Shown in pieces: positions 52,643-63,573 of a stretch of 64,000 nt of DNA. The notes below the pieces were generated by a model that was given only the letters and a program-made list of their open reading frames with translations, did no database searches and was not told the DNA's origin. A program made the position numbers and the translations under genes. Each line of letters begins with the position of its first letter. Position 1 is the first letter of the stretch. This stretch comes from Haematobia irritans (taxonomy: Eukaryota > Arthropoda > Insecta > Diptera > Muscidae), in NCBI RefSeq assembly GCF_050003625.1, contig NC_134398.1, positions 101,289,664 through 101,353,663 of the forward strand, given 5' to 3'.

Positions 52643-55600
52643 TTAAGCCTGTTCGTCCCGAACAGGCACAGAACCTGTTCCGTAAGGAGCCAATCGTTCC
52701 AGATGTACAACTTTCATCTTTGATCTAGGGCTGTCGTCCTTCTGAATCCGGTATACAACATCATTGATCTTCTTGATGACTTTGTATGGGCCTTCCCACT
52801 GTGTTTGCAGTTTAGGACACAATCCTTTCTTTCGTTGCGGGTTAAATAGCAGAACCAATTCTGCTTCTTGGAAGCCTTCAGTATTTACAGCACGATCGTA
52901 TCTCGCCTTCATTCTGTTGCTGACCATTTTTATTTTGTTGCGCACTGATTCGTGAACTTCACCGAAAGTGTTTGGGATGTCGTTTCTGTTTTCTTCCATG
53001 GCGAGCTCATTAGGTTTAGCACCGAATATCAGATCACCAGACAACTTCAACTCAGTTCCGAATAGAACATTGGCCGGTGTTCGAGAGGTGGAATCATGAA
53101 TGGCAGATCTATAGGACAGCAAAAACTTTGGTATATGCTCGTCCCAGTCCCTCTGGCCGTTGTCCACCACTTTTCGAAGATGTTCCTCCAGGGTGCGATT
53201 AAACCTTTCTACCATGCCATCGGATTGTGGATGTAATGGCGTAGTCCTCGTTTTCTTTATACCAAGGGATTCACACATCTCTTTGAATATGGCCGATTCA
53301 AAATTTCTTCCCTGGTCTGAGTGAATCTCGGACGGCACACCGTAGCGACATATCCAGTTTTTGTTGACCACATCCACAATCGTTTTTGCCTCTTGGTTTG
53401 GAATTGCATACACCTCCGGCCATTTGCTGAAGTAATCCATGACCACAAGGACATAACGGTTTCCAGAATCACTTACTGGGAAAGGGCCTGCCACGTCCAT
53501 TGCTATTCTTTCAAACGGGGCTCCAGGTCTATACTCTTGCATAGGACCTCGACTTTTCCTTGTTGGACCTTTCGCCTTCATGCACTTCTCGCAATTGGCC
53601 ACCCATTCAGCAATTGATTTCTGGCATCCAACCCAGTAGAATCGTTGCTTCACTTTCTCGGCGGTTTTGGTTATTCCCAGATGACCTCCACTGGGACCAT
53701 TATGGAACTCCGCCAAAACGTCTCTTATTTTGGAATCTGGAACGATGATCAAATTTCGGCTGCTCTTGCCATCTTCGCTTTCCCATTTACGTTGCAGGGA
53801 TCCATTGACTAGAACTAAACTATCCCATTGAGCCCAGTATGATTTCATAAGTGGACTTTCGGCAGCGATGTCTTTCTTACTGGGCTTCTTGTTCTCTTCC
53901 TTTGCCGAAATAATTTTGTTCAAAATGGGATCTTTACGCTGTTCTGTTGGCCAGTCCAGTCCAGATTCGATGTGTAACAGCCGAATATCAACAATCTCCT
54001 CCTTATGTTCAGCTTTCGAGCAGTGCTTGCATTCTATATTGCAAGGTCGACGTGACAAAGCGTCAGCGTTACCGTGTTTTCCACCTTTTCTATGCTCGAT
54101 ACTGAAATCATAGCTCTGGAGCCTCTCGGTCCAACGTGCCAGTTGAGCTTCCGGATTCTTGAATTGAAGCAACCATCGTAGAGCTGAGTGATCAGTCCTT
54201 AGCAAGAAATGTTGTCCATACAAATATTTATGATAATGTTTTACACTCTCTATGACGGCTAGCAGCTCTCGTCGCGTTACACAGTAGTTCTTTTCGGGCT
54301 TGGACAACGTTCGGCTGAAATATCCGATGACCTTCTCCTTGCCGTCTATCTGTTGGGATAGCACACCTCCAATACCATGCGCGCTAGCATCTGTATCCAA
54401 AACAAATTTTTCGCCCGGAATAGGATACGCTAGAACAGGAGCTGAACATAAAAGTTCTTTTAAATGTTGGAATGAACCCTCCTGTTCGTCGCTCCACTGG
54501 AACTTCTGACCTTTTTGCGTCAATTTATGGAGACTAGCGGCGATGCTGGCGAAGTTTGGGACGAATCGTCGGTAATATGTACATAACCCAAGGAAACTTC
54601 TTAATTCGTGGAGATTTCCGGGTCGTGGCCAATCTCTGACAGCTTGGATTTTGTCTTCATCGGTGGATATGCCCTCTGCAGTCACATGATGACCCAGGTA
54701 TTTAACTTCTCGCTGGAAAAGGGAGCATTTCTTTGCGTTAAGGCGTAGACCAGCGGCTGACAATTGCTGGATAACGTCTTTCAAGTTCTTAAGGTGCTCG
54801 TCAAATGTTTTGCCCATCACTATGATGTCGTCCAAGTATATCAAGCACGACTTCCAGTGCAACCCCTTCAGTACCCGCTCCATCAATCTTTCGAAGGTAG
54901 CTGGAGCGTTGCAGAGCCCGAACGGCATTACATTGAATTGCCAGAGACCGCCATTAACGCCAAAAGCCGTCTTTTCCTTGTCTTTCTCGGCGATCTCTAC
55001 TTGCCAATATCCACTCTGCAAATCAAGCGTAGAAAACCATGTTGTTCCGGCTAGTGTGTCCAACGTGTCATCAATGCGTGGAAGCGGATAACTGTCCTTT
55101 TTGGTGACATCATTTAGTTTTCTGTAGTCCACGCAGAATCGGGTACTTCCATCTTTCTTTTTGACCAGCACAACTGGGGAACACCAAGGACTTGATGATG
55201 GCTCGATCACTCCACTCTCCGCCATTTCCTTTATGAGCTTTTGAACTTCGTCTCTTTTTGCCAGGGGAACACTTCGTGGTGCCTGTTTTATGGGCCTTTC
55301 TTCTGCGGTTTTAATTTCATGTTTCACTACAGATGTTCTTCCTTGATTTCCCTTTTCAGAAGCAAAAGCAGAGGCGTTTTTCCACAACAATTGCTTGGCT
55401 TTATTTCTCTCTGACGGCGATAGATGACGTGTCCAAGCCTCGAAATACCCTTCTAGATGTTTTCTCACTGCTCCATGTGTCTTTGATGAGTTGCCTTCCA
55501 AATTGACTATTGCCTCGGCTGGTGTACATTTTCCAATATCAGAAAATTTTACAATTTGCTCATGATTGTCAGACAAGTTCAAGACACGGACTGGTATTAG

Positions 55601-56232
55601 TATCTCTTCGTTCGTTGTTACCAGGGCATTTGCTATCAAGATGTTGTTGCTTTTGTTTTCTGCTGGTTCAACAACCCACAATTGGCCGACTTCACAATCT
55701 CCATCCATAGAAACCCATATAATTGCTTCGGCATTCGGTGGTATAGACTCTGACTGGCTCGTTGTCAAACGTCTGACAGGTGTATTCTCGTCGTATCCCA
55801 CGTTTACCGTTATTTCGGTATCGCACCATGTCATTACACGACGCTTCATATCCAGATTGAGACCAAAAGCAATCATGAAATCCGCTCCAATTATAACTTC
55901 GTCTACTATATCGGCCACAATGAAATCATAAGTAACGGATTTGTTAGCAATAGTTAATTTTACGGTGACCTTTCCATATACGGTTGCGGGTTCCCCTGTA
56001 GCCGTGCGTAGCTTGACTCCAATCAGTGGTGTAACTTTTCCTTTTACTAAATCAGATCTAATGATAGACTTTGATGCACCAGTATCCAACGTCAAAGTAC
56101 GCTTGTCGCCATTAATAACACCCGCAATAGTTAAATTGTTATTTTTCTGTTGAACTATTGCTATGGAGATGGTGGGGCCATCGTCTGTGGGAGCCAGCTC
56201 TTGCCCCGCTGAACTAGCTCGATTTAGTTTAA
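52643..56232 (-). CDS. gypsy Y2 pol polyprotein
   Basis: 1150 codons from the protease (TLDTGAS) to the end, plus about 45 codons upstream that stay open back to the gag stop. Order: aspartic protease; RT with FCVDYRKLNDV, LDLQSGYWQV and IYLDDIIVM; RNase H with VLDTDASAHGIGG and NADALSRRP; integrase zinc finger (HNGPSGGHLGITKT...NCEKC); core Asp (AMDVAGPFP), Asp (HSDQGRNFE), Glu (SDGMVERFNRT); C-terminal domain (QTQWEGPYKVIKK). No defect seen. The frame has no proper ATG before the protease; it is reached by -1 frameshift at T TTA AAC at the gag stop. Mdg1/mdg3-like group is a guess. Confidence 0.93.
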
Positions 56233-57297
56233 AGGTGACTCACTTGACTGTGGGGTCACCTTCTTATGGCTATTGTTTAATGGAGATTGTGATGTGGACC
56301 TTGACCGTTTGCGTCGTGCTTTGCATTCTCGAGCTAGATGTCCCGGCTTATCACAGTTATAGCATTTGATCCGGGATTTATTTGCCTCTTGCTTCATTTC
56401 TTGCATTGCCTGCTTAACGGCTTCTTTCACTGAATCAATCACGGAATTTGATTCGTCATTCTCGGTCTCCACCTTACGTACTTTGTGAATTTGAGGACGT
56501 GCTAGTACCCTCGCTGTCTCTTGTGTAAGGGCAAATGTTACAGTTTCCACAAATGTAGCTTTTTGTGACGCATATGTTGCACATTTTATGTCTGGGTCTC
56601 GAATGCCATTCACAAAGGTCTCAATTTTGATGCGGTCCACAAGTGGGTGACTCTCTCCTGGGTATGCCAATAGCACCAACCGCTCAACTTCTGTTGCAAA
56701 ATCTTGTAGAGTCTCATTTGATTTCTGGACTCTTCCTCTTAATTCCATTCTGAAGATGTCTTGCTTATGTTCTCCACCGTACTTGCGTTGTAGCGCAGCT
56801 ATTACTTCCTTATAGTTATTTCTGGAAGAAGTTGGGATACTTTGTATTACATCGGCAGCATTACCCTTCAATGCCAACAGAAGTTCAATTGCTCTGTCGT
56901 TGTCATTCCACATGTTTCTGGATGCCACCGTCTCAAATTGGAATTTGAAAACATCAAATGAAGATGAGCCATCAAAAACAGGAGTTTTGGTTTTTGGGCC
57001 CTCGATTACGCGCACTGGACCACCTTTCATTTCTAGTTCTGACATTTTTTTCTCAAGGTGTAGAAATTTTTCATCGTGAACCACAAATTTCTTATCCAAT
57101 TCCACAATTTGACTTTCAATGTGGTCTACGCGTTTCTCCATACCTTCAGAAAGTTGTTGTAACTTTTCATTAAGAATTCTAGAATTTTCGTCAAATTTCT
57201 CCACCAAAAGAAGAGAATTTTCTTCCATCATTTTTCTAGAATTTTCTTGCATTTTTAGAGCGTTTTCTTCCAGCAATTTTCTAGAATTTTTTTCCAC
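56224..57297 (-). CDS. gypsy Y2 gag
   Basis: 357 codons. The first about 80 residues are coiled coil with repeated ENSRK-like segments. The capsid-type gag domain follows (VFDGSSSFDVFKFQFE; WNDNDRAIELLLALKG; LRGRVQKSNETLQDFA). Then comes one CCHC knuckle, CYNCDKPGHLARECK, and a basic Arg/Ser tail. The start at 57297 is only two codons from the LTR remnant, so the true N-terminus may have been lost with the leader. It ends in the frameshift heptamer and TAA. Confidence 0.88.
   Translation of the reverse strand: MEKNSRKLLEENALKMQENSRKMMEENSLLLVEKFDENSRILNEKLQQLSEGMEKRVDHIESQIVELDKKFVVHDEKFLHLEKKMSELEMKGGPVRVIEGPKTKTPVFDGSSSFDVFKFQFETVASRNMWNDNDRAIELLLALKGNAADVIQSIPTSSRNNYKEVIAALQRKYGGEHKQDIFRMELRGRVQKSNETLQDFATEVERLVLLAYPGESHPLVDRIKIETFVNGIRDPDIKCATYASQKATFVETVTFALTQETARVLARPQIHKVRKVETENDESNSVIDSVKEAVKQAMQEMKQEANKSRIKCYNCDKPGHLARECKARRKRSRSTSQSPLNNSHKKVTPQSSESPLN
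56227..56233 (-). promoter_or_regulatory. -1 ribosomal frameshift heptamer at the gag/pol border of Y2
   Basis: The element strand reads T TTA AAC directly followed by the gag stop TAA, a canonical X-XXY-YYZ slippery site in the gag frame. Slipping back one base opens the pol frame, which has no stop from there to 52643. The same heptamer precedes the gag stop in the Y pieces of all three X units. Confidence 0.7.
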
Positions 57298-57758
57298 GCT
57301 TTAATTAAGACTGACTCGTTAGCAGCATGCGAGCGCTTTTATATATCACGGTGTGGCAATACGAGAACATTCTGGTAGCACTACAATATTCTGGCAACGC
57401 CAGATATGCTAGAAGGATCTACGACCATTAAGTTGTTTACCTGGTGGCTGCCAAACACATACACACTCACATAGATATATGCTCGCATTACTACAACAAC
57501 AACAATAATGACAATAGACAATGAGATGAAATGAGAATGCAGAATAACAAAGCAAAGGGGTTGCTATTCTATGAGAGAGTAAGAACTAACATTTCGGTAA
57601 GCAAACAAAAGAACATAAAAGAAATTCAGGAAAATACTAGAAAATGAATAGATGATTCCAACAAGTGATAGCAAAATTTTATCGTTACAATTTGAAATTT
57701 TAAATTAACGGAAACCAATTTAAATAAACTTATATCTATAATTATCAAATTCGTAACA
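57296..57758 (-). repeat. 5' LTR remnant of gypsy Y2 (463 bp)
   Basis: Matches 52169-52631 over its full length with no difference noticed. The missing 134 bp correspond to 52035-52168. Confidence 0.9.
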
Positions 57759-57762
57759 ATAT

Positions 57763-59178
57763 TGTGTTCGTACTCACATTTCCGAAAGTGTAAAGCCCTC
57801 TTAACACATGATGATTTTTCGCCTGGAATCGGTCCATATATTACAGCGCCTAATCTGGTGATTGAAACAATTGGTCCAAAATCAGACAATAACTGCGGTG
57901 TTTTAATCGGCACTGTCAAAAAAGAATGGGTTAAGCTTAAAATCATTTGTGGTTGCACATTATCATAATCCCGCATATTAAAATTGGCGATTTTTTCATT
58001 ATCGTGGGATTTCAAAAAATTATCGATGTGGCAACTTTGTATGGGCAATGACATTTCTGATGAAACGTCAACATTGGAAATGGTATACTTTTTATCAAAA
58101 TGGTCAATTCCACTTACGGTGACGCGGATTTTTTCGGTTCTTTGTGACTCGCGATGTTTATTAAGCCATTGCAGCTCCAGGTATTCCTGTTCTCCGCGTA
58201 TTCCTAGTTCTCGTGCGATTTCCTTATCCAACATTGATACATTGGCGCCGTCGTCAATAAAGGCATATGTGGTAATCGTTTTGTGCTGTCCATGCAACTT
58301 TATGGGCAAAATCTGGAAAAGCACATTTTCGGTCGAGTGAGCTGCATGGCAATTTCGTCGTTCGTTTCGTGTTTGTTGTGCGTTGGACGTTCCCGGTCGG
58401 TTATTTGAGTCCAATTCCGTCGTGGACAAATGTGTTGGCTCCTCTGCTGACCCCGGTGGTGAAAGTGTTTGGTGCAATAAGTGGTTATGTGGCTTTGGGC
58501 AATCATTTACGCCACATCGGCGTTTTGTGTAACATTGTTTAACTTGATGCCCAGATTTTAAACAGCAAAAACAGATTTTGTGTTGTTTTATGTGGTTCCA
58601 TCTCTCATTGATGGACATGTTTAAAAAGTGTTGACAATTTTTTAGGTTAGTGCACTCACCTCTACATACTGGACATTGGTTGACAGTGACGTTAACATAT
58701 TTTCGGTTTGATGGAGGTGCATGAAAATGTCGGCGACTGGGTGCAGAGTTGGTGGACGTTGTTGGCAACACAGTTAACCATTCTGCAAAATCCATTATCG
58801 TAGCTGGACGTTGAAGTTGAAGACATTTCTCTGCCCACTGCATTTGACGGCTAGTTGAGAGCTTCGACACCAATTCACTCAACAATGAAGGATTTGAAAG
58901 ATGATGTTCTCCACTGGCATTTTTCACAAAGGTCGCCATGTTGTATATTTTGTTGGCGAAATCGACTAAGGCTTCCAGGTTATCGTTGGCTATAGGCGGA
59001 ATGGAACGAACCTTTTCAATCTGGCTCGTAATTAGCTGTTCTGGACGACCAAATGTTTCTTTGAGTGTTTGTATAATGATTTCAACATTGGCAGAATTTC
59101 CAAGCAGCGACTCGACATTTTCTCTAGCTCGTCCTTTTATGGCATCTCTGAGGCGCATGATGTTGTGGAGATTATTAT
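57763..59178 (-). pseudogene. BEL/Pao gag C-terminus and protease start
   Basis: Opens after the hAT-type insertion with LHNIMRLRDAIKGRA (gag, DUF1759-type). It has Cys/His knuckles (CPVCRGECTNLKNCQHF; CFCCLKSGHQVKQC; CGVNDCPKPHNHLLH) and then the A17-type protease start AFIDDGANVSMLD, running to the Y2 insertion at 57762. Reading continues in frame into 52030 and below if Y2 is ignored. The open frame extends artificially into the hAT and Y2 LTR on each side. Confidence 0.88.
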
Positions 59179-61625
59179 TAGAGCATTGCATGAGAACATT
59201 CACTCATAGCGCACACAACTTCACTCATGAAACGGTTCGAGAAGACTGAATAATCTTCGTTGATCGAATGAATAAAATGAGAACACTGGCTTGATCGAAT
59301 CGGTTCGAATGAATGTAAATGTATGAATGAGACATGGTTTGAATCACACCCAATAATTCAGTATCGAGTGAATGTTGTTGTGACGTCACATCATTGAAGT
59401 TGTGCATTTGTTTCCATTCTCGGTCGCAAGCAAACATTCGATTGCATTTGGTGAAACGGGATAATCGAGAATACTCGAACATTTAGCGGGAGTTTCGGGA
59501 ATTTGCAAAGTTCTCGAGTATGTTATGACAAAAAATGGAATCATGCTTAATGACAAAAGAAGTCATACAGTTTGTGTTTCTTTAGATATAATTGTGTAAT
59601 TAATGGTTAAGCTTATTGACGATAAAATGAGTAATTCTAACAAGGTAAATGTTTAAATTTGTTATGTTTTTATATGTAAATAGCAAAAGTAAATTTATTT
59701 TTGTATTTTTTGTCTGTTTTGTATACCATCCACAATTGGAAGGGGGTATATTAACTTTTTCATTCCATTTGTAATACATCGAAATATTGCTCTAAGACCC
59801 CATAAAGTATATATATTTTGAGTCGTGGTGAAATTCTGAGTCGATCTAAGCATGTCCGTCCGTCCGTCTGTTGAAATCACGCTAACTTCCGAACGAAACA
59901 AGCTATCGATTTGAAACTTGGCATAAGTAGTTGTCATTGATGTAGGTTGGATGGTATTGCAAGTGGGCCATATTTTATCAAAATTTTATTTGTATAGAAA
60001 ATTTTATCAACATTGTATTTCTATAGAAAATTTTATCAAAATTTTATTTCTATAGAAAACTTTGTGAAAATTTTATTTCTATAAAAATTTTTATCAAATT
60101 TTTATTTCTATAGAAAATTTTATCAAAATTTTATTTCTATAAAAAATGTTGTCATAATTTTATTTCTATAGAAATTTTTGTCAAAATTTTATTTCTATAG
60201 AAAATGTTGTTAACATCTATAAAAAATTTTATCAAAATTCTATTTCTATAGACAATTCTATCAAAATTGTATTTCTATAGAAAATTTTGTCAAAATTTTA
60301 TTTCTATAGAAAATTTTGTCAAAATTTTATTTTTATAGAAAATTTTATCAACATTATATTTGTTTAATTCGGCTTGAGGTCATATGAATAAAAACAGATG
60401 TTGTTGTTTTTTGGAGTTGTATTTTTATTTAATATTTATTTATTTATTTTATTTATTTTATTTTCATTATTTATTTTCATTATTTCCAATATTTCGAAAC
60501 ATCTCCGATGTTCGTTTTCAGGGAAATGTTTTTAGAAGTAAAGAACAATGAACTTATTCGCAAACGAGTAAATCTATAAAAAATTTTGTAGAAATTTTAT
60601 TTCTATAGAAAATTGCTAACATTTTATTTCTATAGAAAATTTTGTCAAAATTTTATTTCTATTGAAAATTTTGTCAACATCGTATTTCTATAAAAAATTT
60701 AATCAAAATTTTATTTCTATGGAAAATTTTATCAAAAATGTTATTTCTATAGAAAATTTGGTCAAAATTTTATTCCTCTGGAAAATTTTATCAACATTTT
60801 ATTTCTATAAAAAATTTTGTCAAAATTTTATTTCAATAGAAAATTTTGTCAACATCGTATTTCTATAAAAAATTTAATCAAAATTTTATATCTATAGAAA
60901 ATTTTATCAAAAATTTTATTTCTATAGAAAATTTGGTCAAAATTTTATTTCTCTAGAAAATTTTATCAACATTTTATTTCTATAAAAAATTTTGTCAAAA
61001 TTTTATTTCAATAGAAAATTTTGTCGACATTTTATTTCTATGGAAAATTTTGTCAAAATTTTATTTCTATAGAAAAAGACAAAATGTTTTATTTCCTTTA
61101 AATACGAATGCCCCTTATTTTTTATACGAAAAAGTGAATTGCATTTTTAACGATTACTTACTATAATGTCCCAAAATATCATCCCAAATGTTTCTCCTAA
61201 AAACTAGAGCAATATTTTGTTTTGCTGTTAATACCTTTTTACATAGAAATGCAGAAGGTTTTGTCCACTTTATGTTATTTTTTTTTTTTACTTCATACAC
61301 AAACGCCTTTCCAGCAACTTACAACTAAACAAACGTACAATACATATAAAAGTTGTTGTTATTGTTACTACGTGAGGGCAAAAAAAGATTCGAAATCCTC
61401 GATTCCTTCACTATGTTTTCGAAAACAATTTGACTCGTTGTGTTTGATCCCGAAGACTGAAGTTGTTTGATTGACCGTTTCATACAACACAAACGAGAAC
61501 GAGTTATGGTTGTATTCGAACTTACAAACATCGGTCCAAACGGGAACGACTACAAATCTCTACCTTACTAGTTGGGCTTCGAGATGTTCTCGAACACAAA
61601 AATATATGACCGATGCAATGCTCTA
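59179..61625. mobile_element. hAT-type non-autonomous element with internal minisatellite (2447 bp)
   Basis: Perfect 13-bp TIR TAGAGCATTGCAT at both ends, with an 8-bp duplication ATTATTAT at 59171-59178 and 61626-61633. Without it the BEL gag reads in frame (EFGYNNLHN). The interior has a unique left part, a block with a CCGTCCGTCTG motif (near 59845) familiar from muscoid repeats, then the long minisatellite. No transposase. Confidence 0.9.
59970..61080. repeat. AT-rich minisatellite, unit about 28-29 bp
   Basis: Many imperfect head-to-tail copies of a unit like ATTTCTATAGAAAATTTT followed by RTCAAAATTTT. A 200-bp unrelated stretch (about 60362-60590) splits it into two arrays. Variants with CAACAT in place of CAAAAT recur in blocks, suggesting higher-order duplication (60640-60850 resembles 60830-61030). 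Frames here are low-complexity artefacts. Confidence 0.85.
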
Positions 61626-61633
61626 ATTATTAT

Positions 61634-61923
61634 AACCAAACTCGGCTGTGGTACTTTCAAAGGCTTCAAAAAAGGTTTGCCATTCTTCTGGAAGACCTGA
61701 AAATGTGGGGAGAGGATAAATCTTTTTCTGTGGAATCGGTGCAAAACTATTTGGATACGAATTGTGGACAGACATATTGGAGTTTATAGACAGTGGTGAT
61801 GGTTGATACAATCGAGTTGTTGGCTGAGACATTTGTGGCAGTGTTGTATGATTTTGTGACTCCTCTGGCGGCGGGTTTATTGGCTGTTGTGGCACTTCAA
61901 TTTGCAATGGTGGCGGTGGTAAT
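61634..61923 (-). pseudogene. BEL/Pao gag, middle part
   Basis: Between the MITE and the hAT-type element: proline-rich (PPPPLQIEVPQQPINPPPEE), then PLPTFSGLPEEWQTFFEAFE, the conserved start of the Pao gag core. It joins in frame to both neighbours when the insertions are ignored. Confidence 0.85.
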
Positions 61924-62369
61924 AGCTCCGTTCGAGAACCCTATAATTTTTGATAATTATTACAAATTTTTACTGGAAGTCGTTCGTTTACACCAAAACG
62001 CCAAACAAAAGAGAGCCGGAGAGAGACTACATTTGACAGTTATGAGATAGAGAAATTGCAAGTTTTTGCTAGAGATTTTTCCCCCAGTAAAATCTTGCAA
62101 ACCATAGCATAGTTTGCCAGCTGGTTTATGATAACAAACAAAGTACCAATACAATGTACATGTTCGGCAACTACGATTGGAAGTTAAATATACAGGATTC
62201 GTTTTTTGTTTTCAATGTTTTAGCAGCTGAAATTTTCAATGTGCAAATAGTTACTGGATACCGTTCGTGTACTTTTCAGCAATTTTAAGCAAAGAGTGTA
62301 AAATACACTCTTATTCTCTTGCTAGTTTTTACTGGATATTTTTTACTGGAAAAGTACGCGAACAGACCT
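61924..62369. mobile_element. 446-bp MITE in BEL gag
   Basis: Imperfect TIRs AGCTCCGTTCGAGAAC and AGGTCTGTTCGCGTAC, flanked by AAT on both sides (61921-61923 and 62370-62372). The gag frame reads through the empty site (QTLPPPP). Part of its interior (TTTTTACTGGAAGTC, a CCAGTAAA segment and GCCAGCTGGTT) resembles a segment of the CAGCGTTGCC hAT family (about 4170-4262), so an older relative sits inside that family. Confidence 0.75.
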
Positions 62370-62372
62370 AAT

Positions 62373-62857
62373 GTCTGTGTATGTAATGCTGGCTGGGGTA
62401 TTGACGGTGGCTGAAAATTGGCTAGTTGCGTTTGTACTTGTTGGGCAGTGTTAACAAGTTGGGCCTGCATTCTTTTATTAGATGCAATATTTTCGTTTTG
62501 CATTACCTGCATTTGACGTTGCAACTGCTCCATTTGCGCTCTCATCTGCTTCATAAACTCACCAATTTCATTTGTAGATTTCGACATACCTGCTGGTGAT
62601 TGATCTTTGGCTTTTTGATGCTGCAAATGAGAAGACGGATTAGTCGTATTGGCAAGAGGAGTACTGACCGGTAGTGGATTTTGGATTTTTGATGGCGTAT
62701 CGGCTTTTGGTGAGTGGGCGACAGACATTTCGTTGATATATTGCTGAAAACGGGCTGGCGGGGTTCCTTTTGTGCTTCTGCTGCTTCTTCTTAACTCTTC
62801 TTCAGGCATAAACTTCTTGGACATCAAAGACAAAGGTAAGTAACAACTTTCACACAA
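62373..62857 (-). pseudogene. BEL/Pao gag, N-terminal part
   Basis: Likely start MPEEELRRSSRSTKG (Met near 62809) or an upstream in-frame Met at 62857. After a proline/serine linker comes a coiled coil (FMKQMRAQMEQLQRQMQVMQ) and a Gln-rich stretch (QVQTQLANFQPP) up to the MITE. Typical layout of Pao gag. Confidence 0.82.
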
Positions 62858-63038
62858 TGGCTGGCAAGATCTTAATGTAAAATTTGGCGTGATTCAGGCG
62901 ACGTAAATTGTTTATTAAAATTTTACATTAGAATGGCTTGAAATGTCCGTCCGTCCACGGCAATTTTTTTTTCTTCACTTGCCACCAAACATATAACACA
63001 AAATTACACGATCATCGACATAAAACATTGAATAAAAT
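62858..63038 (-). other. BEL/Pao 5' leader
   Basis: Between gag and the 5' LTR. Contains the CCGTCCGTCCAC stretch. A primer-binding site could not be assigned with confidence. Confidence 0.5.
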
Positions 63039-63568
63039 TGTTGCTTTTTCTCTTTGTTCCCCAGGAATAAACACCCTTGTTTGGCGGCCTTTCAAAATAA
63101 CAACCACGGCTGAATAGATTTAAATTTGAAGACGGCTGACTTTATTTAATTTCTTGATGTGGTATATTATGATGTATTGTTGTATATTGGTATGTTGGTA
63201 TTTTGTTATTTTGATATATTGTTTATTCACTAATTTTAATAAACACAAAGAAATAAATACAGTTTACAAAATTAAGTGAAAGTTATACAAAATTTTGAAT
63301 AAAATTAAACAAAAATTTTTTAATAAAAATTACAAAATTATCAAATCACAAGTTAAATGACTTACATGTTTTATGGTGGAACAAATAAAAAGGGTTTGTA
63401 TATGCCTGAAGGGCCTATTTATATGAATAACAATTAATATATTACAACAAAAACAAACAAAATGACGAATTGGCAAAAGCTTGGGAAATTTCTTTTCGAC
63501 CAGGCTTTTTCAGTTGACATTCGCATTAAATAGAGTTGCCACCTCATCTAGGGTTCCCTTCAACAACA
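63039..63568 (-). repeat. 5' LTR of the BEL/Pao element
   Basis: 530 bp, about 99% identical to 48112-48641. Confidence 0.92.
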
Positions 63569-63573
63569 ACCAC

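Larger units (their letters stand above)
52035..57758 (-). mobile_element. Young Ty3/gypsy element Y2 (5'-deleted)
   Basis: Inserted in the BEL protease region with a 4-bp duplication ATAT (52031-52034 and 57759-57762). The 3' LTR is 597 bp (52035-52631). The 5' LTR keeps only 463 bp (57296-57758), which look identical to the 3' copy. The U5 end of the 5' LTR, the primer-binding site and the leader are missing, so gag starts right at the LTR remnant. gag and pol frames are intact. It is the same family as Y1 and the Y pieces in the X array. Confidence 0.92.
48112..63568 (-). mobile_element. BEL/Pao LTR retrotransposon with three nested insertions
   Basis: LTRs of exactly 530 bp (48112-48641 and 63039-63568) bound the element. 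A 5-bp duplication ACCAC flanks it (48107-48111 and 63569-63573). Own sequence is about 6.8 kb after removing gypsy Y2 (52035-57758), a hAT-type element (59179-61625) and a MITE (61924-62369). At each insertion the target duplication and uninterrupted reading across the empty site confirm nesting. I counted four differences between the LTRs (under 1%), so the insertion is recent. A purine-rich tract (GGGGGTGGGGA on the element strand) abuts the 3' LTR. Confidence 0.93.

Noticed and set aside
60662..60868. Repetitive frame in the minisatellite (Phe/Ile/Lys-rich)
   Set aside because: Low-complexity product of the 28-29-bp unit; no start context and no conservation.
59970..61080. CRISPR-like regular repeats
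   Set aside because: Units are adjacent and imperfect without unique spacers, AT-rich, and sit inside a eukaryotic hAT-type element.
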